A DNA stretch of 64,000 nucleotides from Phalacrocorax aristotelis (lineage: Eukaryota > Chordata > Aves > Suliformes > Phalacrocoracidae): the NCBI RefSeq assembly GCF_949628215.1, contig NC_134276.1, positions 32,366,226-32,430,225 on the forward strand, written 5' to 3'. Positions 1 to 11,375 of the stretch are shown one piece after another. The notes under the pieces are model-generated. The model had not been told where the DNA came from. It worked only from the letters and a program-made list of their open reading frames with translations, and did not search any database. How positions within the stretch are numbered: position 1 is the first letter of the stretch; each line of letters begins with the position of its first letter. The position numbers were made by a program, and so were the translations under genes.

Positions 1-3000
1 CTCACCAGGTCATTTTTATGATGAGATGATGATCTGTGGTCTGTCCTCAAGGTACACCTATGCTTGCACGTTTCCCTCAGCAGACTTGTGACTATACAAA
101 CCTGGGGCTGAAATCGGCCCATCTGAAGGGAGTCAAAGCAGAAGAAATTAGTTCCCCCTTTGGACATGATGTTAAATAGATCTGATGTTTATGCTGGTGC
201 TGTACGAGAAAAATATTCCTCCGCCTCGTGACTAATGCCTACCTATGCATTTATAAATGCTCTTTGCCTTGGGCAAGTTAAATCCTTAGAGTCCAAACCT
301 GATAAAAGCCCAGATCTCACTGATACAATAAATGTCTCATTACATTTATAATAATGATATTTCTTACTGTAACTCTGTTATATCAGTATGTGGAATTCCT
401 CGTATTTTTTCTCAGTTTTGCTTATATGGCATGATCTATACATAACCAGGGTGCTATGGAAATGAAAGGCGATATAAATCATTCTAATGCCAGCATGCCT
501 GCTTTCGTGTCACAAGCTACCAGTAAAATACCTGAGAAAAAAATGATAAATTAAAGTGCACAGGAAGTTCAGTTTCTATGAGAATCTTAAATCGATCAAG
601 ATGCTGCTGACACCTTTCACAGCCTTTTCTTGGGTTGCGGATGTTGACATGGACATAGAACATCTACTGTCTTGCTTGTGACTGTGCATTAATGCTGGTA
701 TAATTCATGATATATATAGCCCTGGCACAAAATACACACAAGCTGAAAGATATGCACCTCTTGTAAATTATACACACCCATAGCCAAAATGATTTTAGTC
801 AGTCGTGTTTCTCAATTTTATATTCCAGTCTAGTGAAAGGGCTGGAGAAGCTTCAGCAAAAGCTATTTGAATAGATATCGACTATGCTACTATAAATGCA
901 GAAACACTGGATTTTGTGCACTGAAGTGATTGGAGCTCCAGAAGCCGCTGCAATTGTAAAATAGAGTGGGAAAACGTGCAGAGCACTTAAGAGGTGTCCT
1001 TGCTTAGTTAAACTAGCCTGGCCTTTGGTTATATGCTTGGCTAAGATATAAAAATATGGATACTGATTTGGTTTCAGGGTTGTCCTGCCTTCAGTGCAGT
1101 CCCTTGCAGCAGTCCACAGTGGGTGCATTACTCAGAGTGGTGGGAGATGCTCTGCTCCTCCAGTGGAGGTGCCTTCCCAGGGGAGAGTCTCCACCAGCCT
1201 CCCACACCTCTGTGCCTATGCACACCAACACGTGCCTACACACACCGCACATACGATGCCTGCACAGACCACAAGTGATGCACGCTCCTGTCCCATCCCT
1301 GCATTAGTTCCACCTCTCACCTCACCCCAAGTCCACACAGTTCAACTCCCCAGTGCAGCAGAAAACTCGCCGAGTAGAAATCAGGAAAACCCAGCAGAAA
1401 GCAGGAACTGCTTTGGCAACAGCTTTTCTGGACTTCTACCATCCCAGGTATCTATGGCATTTAAGTACATTTATAGGGGTATGAGGCAGCTGTGCAGCCA
1501 TCTCGTGCAGCACCCCATCAGGCTCTGGCTCTGGGAAGGCATTTTCAAGAGCATTGCCAGGAACCAAAATAAAATGTTCATGAAAGAGCCAAGTGCTTCA
1601 TATTCTTCACCTGGCTACAACCTGCAGCATCATCCTCCTGTCTCAGAGAAACCCAAAAGAGGTTTTAAGTTCATTAAAGTACAAAGATGTGCTGAATATT
1701 CTCGGAAAAAGATTTAACCCAGACTCTCTTCCTTCGGTTAGCAAAATGAGAGGACTGTTTTCTTTTAATTCTTTTCAGAACAAAGGAGAGACCTGTGGAG
1801 GGGTGGCCTGGGGAGATCTTCCTGATTATAATAAATTCTATCAACGTGCCTGTCGGAAAGGCTGCTCTGCACCGAGAAGCCCACCAAACATGATTTATAT
1901 CTAAGATTTATATCTGACAAGCCACATATTACACCTATTATGTGTGTGTTGCCTCCCCTCAGCCAGGGAGGGCAAATATAATATGCTTCTCGTTGTGTTT
2001 CTCCACTTGCTAAAATTATTTGAAGTGATTTAAGCAGAACTGATATGATTTACAATTTCCTTTCGCTTTTTAATTTTTTTTATAGCCCTCATAATTTGTA
2101 ACCTGTTGTTACACTTCTTAGTACTGTGTGCACAGAAACATGCTTTGGCCTTCCCTCAGCCGTGCAGTTGGAAGCTGCCTGCACAGGGGAGGGTCACGCT
2201 GCAGCACCACCCTTTCCCAAAGAAACACCATAGACGTGCAGGAGGAGGCATTACAGTAACACCCACAGAAAAGGCAGGTTATCAACACCCAGCAGTAATG
2301 ACATTTAAGACCATTTCTGCTGAATGTCATGATGTTCCCTGGACCGGTTCTTGTTTCGTATCCCCAGACCTGTGACTGTGCATCTGGAGCTGCCCTGCAC
2401 CACTCTTGGATCAAAATGCACTGCACAAACAGTTAAAATACAAACCTTCCTTGTTACCAGAGTAAGTCAGGAAAGGCAAAATCTGTCTTCAGTTACACTG
2501 ACATTTACTAGCTATTACCATCAGCTAGGGACTTGCTGTTTCTCAAAATGGGAACTTTTTTTACAGTTTAATGCCAACTTACCTTCTACCTGCTGGGCCA
2601 AACCAAGCACGGTAATGATCATAGCAGGATCAGTTCAAGGGAAAACAACCTCCCTGTCCTACATAATGTCACCCTAAGCGTATGTACTACATCCATATAT
2701 CAGGTTTTATATTCACAGTATTACACTTCAGCTCAGCTGCTTATTCCCCATGGCTCCCAGTGTATTTTTAGTTGGATGTTTTCCTATGGAGTCCTTGCTC
2801 TGTGATCGCTGGAGCTTGGCCCCTGCATGACTGCAGAGGTCAGGGGCTGGTGGGAATCCTTTTCTATCTCTGCAGTCAAGCTATAGAGCAGAGCTGATCA
2901 GTTGGGTCCGGTGGGAAACGGCCTGTCTGTGAAACCACAACAAGCTGATGGATTACTGCAATTTGATTCATCTTCCAGCTGTACAGTTTGCGAAGCCTTG

Positions 3001-4427
3001 CTGTTGCAGCTGCCGAAAAGCAACGCTCCTCTTGTAGGCATTGCTTGATACCTCTTCCAACAAAATTAATCACCTTTCTGGCCCTTAACATCCTCTTTCC
3101 ATACTGTCTTTCTGAAGAGGAGGAATTTTTTTGTACCTCAGAAAGGTAATCAAAATACTGCATATTCTTCCCCACTGAAATTCTGCACAAAGGAGAGCAA
3201 AGAACTTCAGCTGACATCCCACCTCATGCACTGGAGAATTAGCAGGAGCTTCAAACTTACATTGAGCAAGTTAGAAATGTCAAGCTGTTGAATATAACTC
3301 AGAGACCTAATGTGATACATCAAGATGTCATTTAGTACACAAATAATAGACTATAGTAGTGGAAAAACACACAAAACATAAGTTATGATAAAATCTGCTT
3401 CATTATGCTTCCTGACTGAAAATCCAAGATGTTGAGATAGGATTATTTCATTAGAGCTGGTTGGGAACATTTCAGTGAAGGTTTTGATTTTGGTTTGGTT
3501 TGTTTGTAAATCAAAATATGTCAATTTGTCTAACATTTTCATGAAAACTTTCTGTTTCAGTGAAACTTCAGTCAGGAAGACCCTTATTTCTGGAAAGGTT
3601 TTTGTGGGCAAAACAGGAAAGAGCTTCCACTAAAATAACTCACAGATCTGTGGGTTAGAGCACGTATCACACTAAAACACAAAACACAAAAGAGCACTTG
3701 TTTGAATCCATTTTAAACTTTATGTTTGAATTCCTGAGAAGTATTTTAGGTGTCATAAAAGACAAACAATTCACACTTTAGATTTCACTTCAAGACCCCA
3801 GCGAAGAGGCATCCTTCTCTTTCCTTTATGCCTTGTTGCAATAGTGAGAAACCCTCATGTAAAAATCCCTGCCTCATTTTGAAACTTTACTTGTTGGTTT
3901 AAATGAGTTAAATTACAGCCATTTTTTTCTGTCAAGCCTTGCCCTCCTAAAGAGTCTCACGTTTTCTCTCAGTCAAGGTACTTACGCAGTGCAATGCTCT
4001 CATCTCTTAATTTTATTTTTGAGATGCTAAAAAAAGAAGTCTTCTGTTTGCCTTATTTCAGGGGTTGCTTTCGAGTTCTTTAAAATTTCTCTGGCTCTTC
4101 TCTCCACAGTTTTTAACAGTCTCTTTCAAATGAGCCATGCAGATCAGATGCCAGACTAGCTTACTGTGGCCCTCAGCTCTTGGCCCCAGATGCTGCTAAC
4201 TAGCTGACTCTGTCCCTGGCCATGGTCTGTACTCTTTGTTCTTACTTGGATGTCCTTTCATGTGGCTGGTCCAAAGCAAATCAAAAACTACAATAAGACC
4301 TTTCAACAAAATTGTTATTAATATGTATTACAGCAGTGCCCAGAGTTGCCAGCTGAGACGGAGGCTGTATGTGCTGTCTAGCTAGACATTGTCTCCGACC
4401 TGAAGCAGAGACAGTCCTGGGGTAAAG

Positions 4428-4502
4428 TCTGCCACACTCCCCTGGAGTATCTTCTGCCACACTCCCCTGGAGTATCTTCTGCCACACTCCCCTGGAGTAT
4501 CT
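4428..4502 (+). repeat. Perfect 25-bp tandem triplication
   Basis: Three identical, head-to-tail copies of a 25-bp unit starting TCTGCCACACTCCCCTGGAG, at 4428-4452, 4453-4477 and 4478-4502. No flanking partial copy is evident. The lack of any mismatch suggests a recent expansion. Confidence 0.97.
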
Positions 4503-7500
4503 TGTTGCTCAAAATCACCAGCTCCATTGAATTCAGTGGCACCGTCCATGCATCAAAGTACTATTTTTCACGAATGACAGCAGCAGCAAGCAGCCAAAGC
4601 CATCTGGTTAATTTTAGAATTACCCTGTTCCCTGGATGCGTGATATTTCTTGAATTCATTGTGAAAGACAAGGTGAAGGAGAAATAACCCAAAAATCTGT
4701 CGAGCTGCATGCAAATCCATTGTGAGAATCCTATTTCTTTTATGAGGGAAGTAAGAGACATTTTAAAACTAGGATTTTGGAATGACAATTCTTTAAACTG
4801 GTAGAAAGGACGTATTGTATGTCCGTATGCATTTGTGTCTAGTGAGGCTTCAAAGGATTCAACTGATAATGTATAAATTAACTGATTAAAAACTTTACTG
4901 GAAGACTAGTAAATAAGAATGAGACTTGGCTATTCCATTTCTGATTACTAAACTCCATTATTAATACATTTGGGCTATTACTGGGGTCGTATCGCTGCAG
5001 AGGGGCTTGCTGACGTAACAAATCCTTTAGAGTTTAATTAATGACAGTAAACTGCTGCACAGAAGTCTTTCAGATCAGGTAGTAAATTGCATTTTAAACT
5101 ATAGCCTGTGCTTGAGCATGAATAAATTATGGATTTTTTCTTGTCAGTGATACCTCCCCCTCAACAGGGAAAGCCCTTGGTCCGTCGTCCTAGCCTGGGC
5201 CTTCCAAGCAGTTCTGGTCTGCTTCAGAAACACGGATGGAGGCACACAGGCCTGGGAGCTAACTTGGAAAATGAAAGAAAGATCATGGAGCATCCTGTGT
5301 AACTGTCTAGTTTATAGTTCCATTGTCTCCTCATTAAGTCTCATTCAAAATGGGTAGATAATTCTGAGGATAAATGAGCTGTTATGTTTAATTGACTCTC
5401 ATTTTCAGAAGGGGTTGAGGGCTTCTGTGAACATTGCAGAATTCCAAACTTTTTATTAACGCAGAGCTTTATAAAATTAATTTATACATGAATGTTAAAT
5501 ATAGACAGAACAATAAATATAGAACAATATTGTCTGTTTTAAGGCAGTGGCACATTAAATCTTCCTCTTACAGACTTGCTTAGCTGCAGATAAAGTTGGA
5601 ACATCCAGATTTCTTAGCCTAAAAAAATTCACATTTTGTGCTTTGACTTTTTCTTATTTTGTTTGTAGAAAGGCTCAATTATGATGCACGTTTTTGGAAC
5701 TACAGCTTCAAGTAGAAATCAGCTTGGTTCTTTATCAGATGAAATGGACTCCAGCTTCGCTGTGTGCTTTGGGGATTAATTCAGAGAAGACAGGAGATGA
5801 GGATGCCAAAGCCCCTATTGAGCTGGAGCGAGAACCACAATGGGCTTCGGGCGCTCTGATCTTCTGTTCTTCAATGTCTTGTCTATAGGAGCCTGGGCCT
5901 CGCAGAAGAAAGCACAGTCCTGACTTTGGAGCCCAATCACCTTCCAACAGGAGCAGAGCCAGAGGGTTCAGACCCACATCTCCCCACTACACCTGGTGGG
6001 AAGACCCTGCTTTGCCCTGTGAAGTTGTCCTACTTCACAGTAAAGACTAAAAGCTTGAAGGGGACAGCAACAGAGGGCATACAAGAATGAGCGTAGCTGT
6101 AGTCCAAGAATTAAGGGACTCAGCCTGGAGAGAAGAAAACTGGTTTAATCCCCATTTCAGGGCTTTTTATGCAAATTAATGCAAAACAGGTAAGCTGCCT
6201 GTGGAACAAGGACTGGCATGCAAGTACCACCCACTCTTCATTCAGGCGTGAGCTCTGATGGGGCTGGGGGAGGAGAGCGATGATCCCTGCAGAGAGGTCC
6301 CCTCAGCTATGCTGGGCAGCATGAGGTCTCTCTGTAAGGCTGATGGACAGTCAGTCATAATTTCAGCACTGATTGCAATAGCAACAAGCCTGAGCCCAGG
6401 GATTTTGAAGTGTTTTCAGATGAAAGCTGCCGTGCACAGTCAAACCACTGTGCAATAAGGCATCACTTTAATCCATTAACTTTCCATTACAGGCTAAGTA
6501 TGTTTCTTAATTAGTGAGGGTGACTTTGGAGAGTGGCTTAACCACATCATTCTCACTAACATGAAAGAAAAGTTTATTGTTGCATCCTAGACTTTGCCTA
6601 ATATCTTAATTTCTCCCTCTGAGCTGTGCCTGCAGGCAGCAAAGTCAGATGAAATCCATTTAAGGAAAAATGTGTTTAGCATCAGCATTCAGGATTTAGT
6701 GCACATAGCCTGATCCTCTCTTTATTTGTAATTCCCTGTTCACTCATTTCCCTTCTATGCTGTGAGAGCATCTTGTACTGCTCTGGAAAGGGCAGGCTGA
6801 CAGACATTTGGTGCAATTACAGCAGAGTTGCTTTTCCTGAAGTTAAGGAACACGAACACAAGCTTCCTGGGCCTGTCTGTTTTTCAAACTCAGATTGTGG
6901 TCAAGCATGGAACAGGAGGCAGGAACAGACAGGGCTTTACGGCCTTTTTCTGCTCCCTTGGGCTGCCTCCAGTGTCACCAGTGCACAAGCTAAAATGTCA
7001 GCTCTCCGATGACTTGTGTTCAGCTGCAGAGAGCTGCCACATCCCTGCCCCCCTGCAGCCCCCGTCAAGGGCATTGCAACAGCTGAGAATAACAGGAATG
7101 CAGCAGCTCAGGTCACCTTTCTCTCATGCCCCCTTCAAAATACTCCTCTTCCAGAAAGGAAAGCAACGGCTTGTTCTGGTAGCACTGCACCATTCAGCAA
7201 GTCTCCTCAAATTCACAATAATCATGGTTGCGGAGGAAGAGTGATTTAAAGGCATCAGTGCACAGCAGACTTGACCCCTTAGAAGTTGAGGGGCTTGGTC
7301 TGGAAAGCCATCTCTGCCAGTGGGAAACGGGTTAAAAATTTTCCACCCCTTCCTTCCCACCCACATGCTGCAGCTCATGCTCCCCTCAGTTGTGCCAAGG
7401 CAGCTGCTTTGGGGACTGTGCTGCAAACAGGATCAGTTCAATGATCTCTGCTTAAAAATAAACCTTTTTAAAATTATTTTATTCTTTAGCTTAAATCATT

Positions 7501-8146
7501 TCAATAATCCACTTTGCAGCCCAGCCGCACAAGCTGTTGCGTTGCTCAATGGAGGGGGCAAAGAGACGTGGTGTTGGGAAGAGAAATTGTTGCTGAGGAA
7601 CTGTTTCATTGAAGTACAGCCCTGTTACCCAGGTTCCTGTAGTACAACCTGGATATTCCAGTGTGTACGGGGCTCTTTGGTCATTAATACTGAGCTGTAC
7701 ACCGCTTGGTCAGGCAGCAGTGTGAATTTATGCCCAGTGAAACATGGACACACCATTGCATGTTTGCTGAATTTGCAAGATAATGCACCATGGACTGTGT
7801 CATCTTTAAATATTTATGCTGGCCTTATCTTACGGGAAGCAAAGCAATACCTTTCCCCATGTAAAGACTGCAAGGACAAAGTTACCTCATCAACATTCCC
7901 ACATCTGGAATTAAGTACCCAAATCAAGACCATATTTTGAAAAAGACTTCTAGTGTTTTTGAAGGAAACCCTACTGGAAGACCCATGGCTATTCTGCAAT
8001 GGTGGCTTCTATTTTGGTGCATCTATAAGCAGGGAGGACCCCATACTTGATTATACTGGTCTTAGTTAGGCTCAAGTGCCTGAGTGTCAGGACCAGAGGT
8101 GCTAGCAAGACTTTTTCCTGTATCTGAAGCAACCTATGGAGGTGGC

Positions 8147-8201
8147 GAGGAGGGGGAGAGGAGGGGGAGAGGAGGGGCAGAGGAGGGGGAGAGGAGGGGG
8201 A
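8147..8201 (+). repeat. 11-bp purine minisatellite
   Basis: Five copies of GAGGAGGGGGA in tandem, one with a G-to-C change (the third copy). All-purine on the + strand, so it could form a triplex or G-quadruplex structure. The reverse strand reads as a serine/proline-rich open frame, which is only a by-product of the repeat. Confidence 0.95.
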
Positions 8202-10788
8202 GGAGAGGAAGCAGCAGCAGCTCTCAGTCAGACCTCCTCTATGCAATACTATGCTCAGAAGTACTAAAACAGGTCTGGGGCCCACTGAATGTGTTGGCTG
8301 AATAGTGTGTCATGCAGAAGGCATTGGTGGAGACAAAAGCTTGCATGTAAAATCAAGCTTGAACTATAGAAGTGCATATCTAGCTGGTAGTCTTAATACT
8401 AGAAGTCCCCAGCTGTTATGCATCTCTGGGTGATTTATCTGGTTCCCAGATTAACTGTGCTTAACTGCTTGCAGCAACGGCTCAGGTACAGTCAATTTTA
8501 CTGGTTTAGATGCACAACATCTGCAAATGTAGCTGTACTGGGATCTGGAAGATGTACAGCTGCTCTAGTGTAAAGCACAGCTGATAAACCATATTGCAGC
8601 CAGGCTAGCTCTGTGAGAAATGAGCTTGGTACATGTTGGTACAACACTGTGGAAAGCAGGTCAAGCTTATCAACCCCAGTGCACTGCGTGGACCCACCGC
8701 TCCTGCTCTGCCCAGCTCTCATATAATCAGAGATTTCTCACTGCTCAGCTTCATCTGGAATGAATGCGATCTACGATAATGCAAAGCCTGTAAAAACTAG
8801 GCCAAACGTATCTCAATGTAGATATCTCACACAACCTGGCATTTCTGCAGATGTCAGGTGAACCATCCAAAGGTTAGTCACTAGAAGGGCACATGAACAT
8901 GTAAATAAATGCAGTATATGATGCATACACCATCCCATGGAAGCACAGGATAGTTTTGGATTTCTCAGTGGTGGAAACAAGTATAACTCAAGACAATGAA
9001 GAGACACTAAAGAATGAAAAATGTACACTAAATAAGAACAGTAAAATGTGCTGGATTATACACTATCTTGCAGGAGAAATAGCCTGTATTTCTTATATTC
9101 AACAAAGATTGGATTAAATAATTAAAATGCAGAACAGGGAATAATGTTATAGAAGCTGAGACAAACACAGAGTTAAATACAGTGACTTTTTCCCTGTCTA
9201 TTTTCCATTAATCTGAGAATGAATAATGGATTTATTTCCCACAGAACCTGTAAAAAAAAAAGTGTCTTTTTTACCAGTCAAACATAACTGAGTTTGTTAA
9301 ATACTTTATTGAACTCAGCTAACTCTGTTCGTATGAATGAGGCAACAAAGAATAACCAAAGGATGGCCATTTTCTCATTTGCCTGAAAACGTCATTGTAG
9401 CCACTGCCTTTCCATCTGAGCCTCAGCCAAGGCAAATTTATAAGGTAGATCTACAGCACAGCCTGCTCTACACATAGTTTTTATATGGATTTTAATTATT
9501 TTGACTCAAGCTTACCCTGAGGTAAGGGACAGTACCCCAGGGCAGATGCTTAAACTGTATCTCGGCTGGAACTTGTGGCTACCTTAAGGAGGGTGGGCTA
9601 TTTTAGCCACAGTCCCATCCAACCCAAGCAAGGGGCTGAGACATTGTGGGTTAGCATTCCCTAAATTATTAACTGGCCTGAAGCCAAACTTCTTCTGCCT
9701 TCTTTCAGCTGAAGGACCTGAGCTTGGTTGTTTTGCCCTGTTGAGCAGAACAGCATTAACATGGACAGTAGCAGATAACATGGATGCCGCGTTTAAGCAG
9801 GAAGGGAACTTGTTAAAATGGATGTTTACTCTTCAACTAGTCAGACAACATCCTCAGCCACCACCTGCATCTCTCTGTCTCGCTCTTCTTTCTTTTTTTG
9901 TGGGGAAATCTTCCTCAAAGGGACACGGAGACTGACTCTGACATTGCAGAAGGGGGATGGAATGAGCGTTTCCTACCAGCTATTCTTTTCCTTCAGGTTC
10001 CTCTGCACATGGACCTTCTAGATATTGCTTCAGACATACTGTTATCCTCCATTAACAGTAAAATGTAGTCTAAAGTCTATTAAGTCTAACCAAGGAGTTC
10101 TGGATCTCCCTGCTGAGGCCAGGTGCATTATTTTTAAGCCTTGAGCTTAATGCAGGCACCAGGTTTGGAATATCTGAATGCCGCTTGTTGAGTTTGTCCT
10201 TGTAACTCCTCATGAGACAGGGAAATTCTCCCCTTATTTGACAAGATTTTTTTATTACCCCATTGTCATCTCAGAAAAATATTTATCTGCTATTTACCTA
10301 CAGGTGTTCTCCTTTGCTCCATCTGAATTCTGTCTGGTTTTTTGCCCCTGAAATTCAGTATCGATAAGGCTGACATCATGAGGCAGTTTAACATTTCTGT
10401 GACTGAAACAAAATGTCCTACACATTTTGGTAAGTTACACAGTCTAAATTTGGAGGGACTAATATTTTCTGCCAACATCCCAGTTTTAAATGTGAACAGC
10501 AGATTTAATAGAGAACAGGCAATGATGCCAGCAAGCTGTGCCAGGGCAGGTGAGGTAAGAGAAATAGCTGACCTCATTTCTTTCCTACCTGCCAGTAATA
10601 TCAGCACAATGGCTCATTATTCCTCTGCTTACTTCTGGGCTTTTGGATAGTCTCCCTTGCGATACCAGACCATATTACTACTGAATCTCGATCTTCGTAC
10701 CTCCTCCTCTTCTCTGAAGTGGAAAAAGGCTATTAGCTGGCCTTTAAAAAGCAGAGGTGTTATGAGTCTCCCTTTTCTTATCTTGCAG

Positions 10789-10915
10789 GTGGCAGTACTT
10801 GGATTCAAAACTTCTGAAGACAAGCGACTTCGTGCAGAGCTTTGAGTATAATGAAATAAGCCAAACCGGCATGAGACAACGTGGTCTAAGTACTACACTG
10901 GCCGGCAAAACTGAG
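10789..10915 (+). other. Candidate orphan exon (non-coding or unknown gene)
   Basis: A 127-nt segment bounded by a strong acceptor (TTTTCTTATCTTGCAG ending at 10788) and a strong donor (CTGAG|GTAAGG at 10915/10916). One frame stays open throughout (WQYLDSKLLKTSDFVQSFEY...), but I recognise no family. No partner exon could be joined with confidence. It lies just upstream of a CpG-rich patch. It could be an lncRNA exon, an exon of an unannotated gene, or a chance match. Confidence 0.3.
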
Positions 10916-11029
10916 GTAAGGCAAACATATCCTGCTTTCTCACCGATCAGAAAAGGTCTCTGCGATGGTTTAAACAGACCTGAGGGTCTTGGCCCACCGC
11001 AGGAGGCTGAGTTCAAGCCCTACCTTTTG

Positions 11030-11375
11030 CGGACAGGCTGCTTTGCAGGACGTGACGAGGCATCGCCAGCCCCGGCGCTTCCCTTACCCAGGTTTGAGAG
11101 GGAAGGGCTTGCCTCAAAACGCTGGATCTGATGGAGTCAGACATCTCTTAGGAGAGCTTCCAGGGACTCAAGTTCTTCCCCGCAGCTCACGCCCTCATCC
11201 CCCGGCTTGGGACGGCCTTTGCCTCCCTCTGCTGGGCGCTCTCCCGCGGCAAGCGCGTCCCCGCCGCCGCCTGAACCCGCCCTCCTTGGGCATCGTTTTC
11301 TGGCGTACTAACTACGTCATGGGCTTTAGCGCGAGTCCCCGAGGACGGCATGAGCCTTCGGGGTCTCGCTAAAGC
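11030..11375. promoter_or_regulatory. Small CpG-rich patch, possible promoter or enhancer
   Basis: Clearly richer in G+C and CpG than the surrounding 10 kb, with GC-box-like strings around 11230-11280 (CCCGCGGC, CCCCGCCGCC) and a CRE-like TACGTCA at 11314-11320. No coding frame of known type begins here. It could be an orphan CpG island serving an lncRNA or a distal enhancer. Confidence 0.45.
11323..11375. other. Inverted repeat / hairpin in the CpG patch
   Basis: GCTTTAGCG (11323-11331) pairs perfectly with CGCTAAAGC (11367-11375). Inside, AG and CCCCGA pair with matching bases, with a 2-nt bulge, a T-T mismatch and a 1-nt bulge, giving about 19 pairs around a 10-nt loop. This is short for a microRNA precursor. 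Confidence 0.75.

Larger units (their letters stand above)
1..10788. other. Intergenic, no gene seen
   Basis: AT-rich sequence with only short or non-conserved open frames, the largest being 1094-1717 (+) and 7320-7940 (+). They lack recognisable domains, have ordinary base composition and show no splice structure that I could extend. Contains the 25-bp triplication and the 11-bp minisatellite listed separately. Human synteny would place LRCH1 on this side of RUBCNL, but no LRCH1 exon was found. Confidence 0.7.

Noticed and set aside
1094-1717. 207-codon open frame on the + strand
   Set aside because: No recognisable domain, composition like surrounding non-coding DNA, no splice context; a chance frame.
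7320-7940. 206-codon open frame on the + strand
   Set aside because: No motif or family resemblance, with poor codon character; treated as chance.
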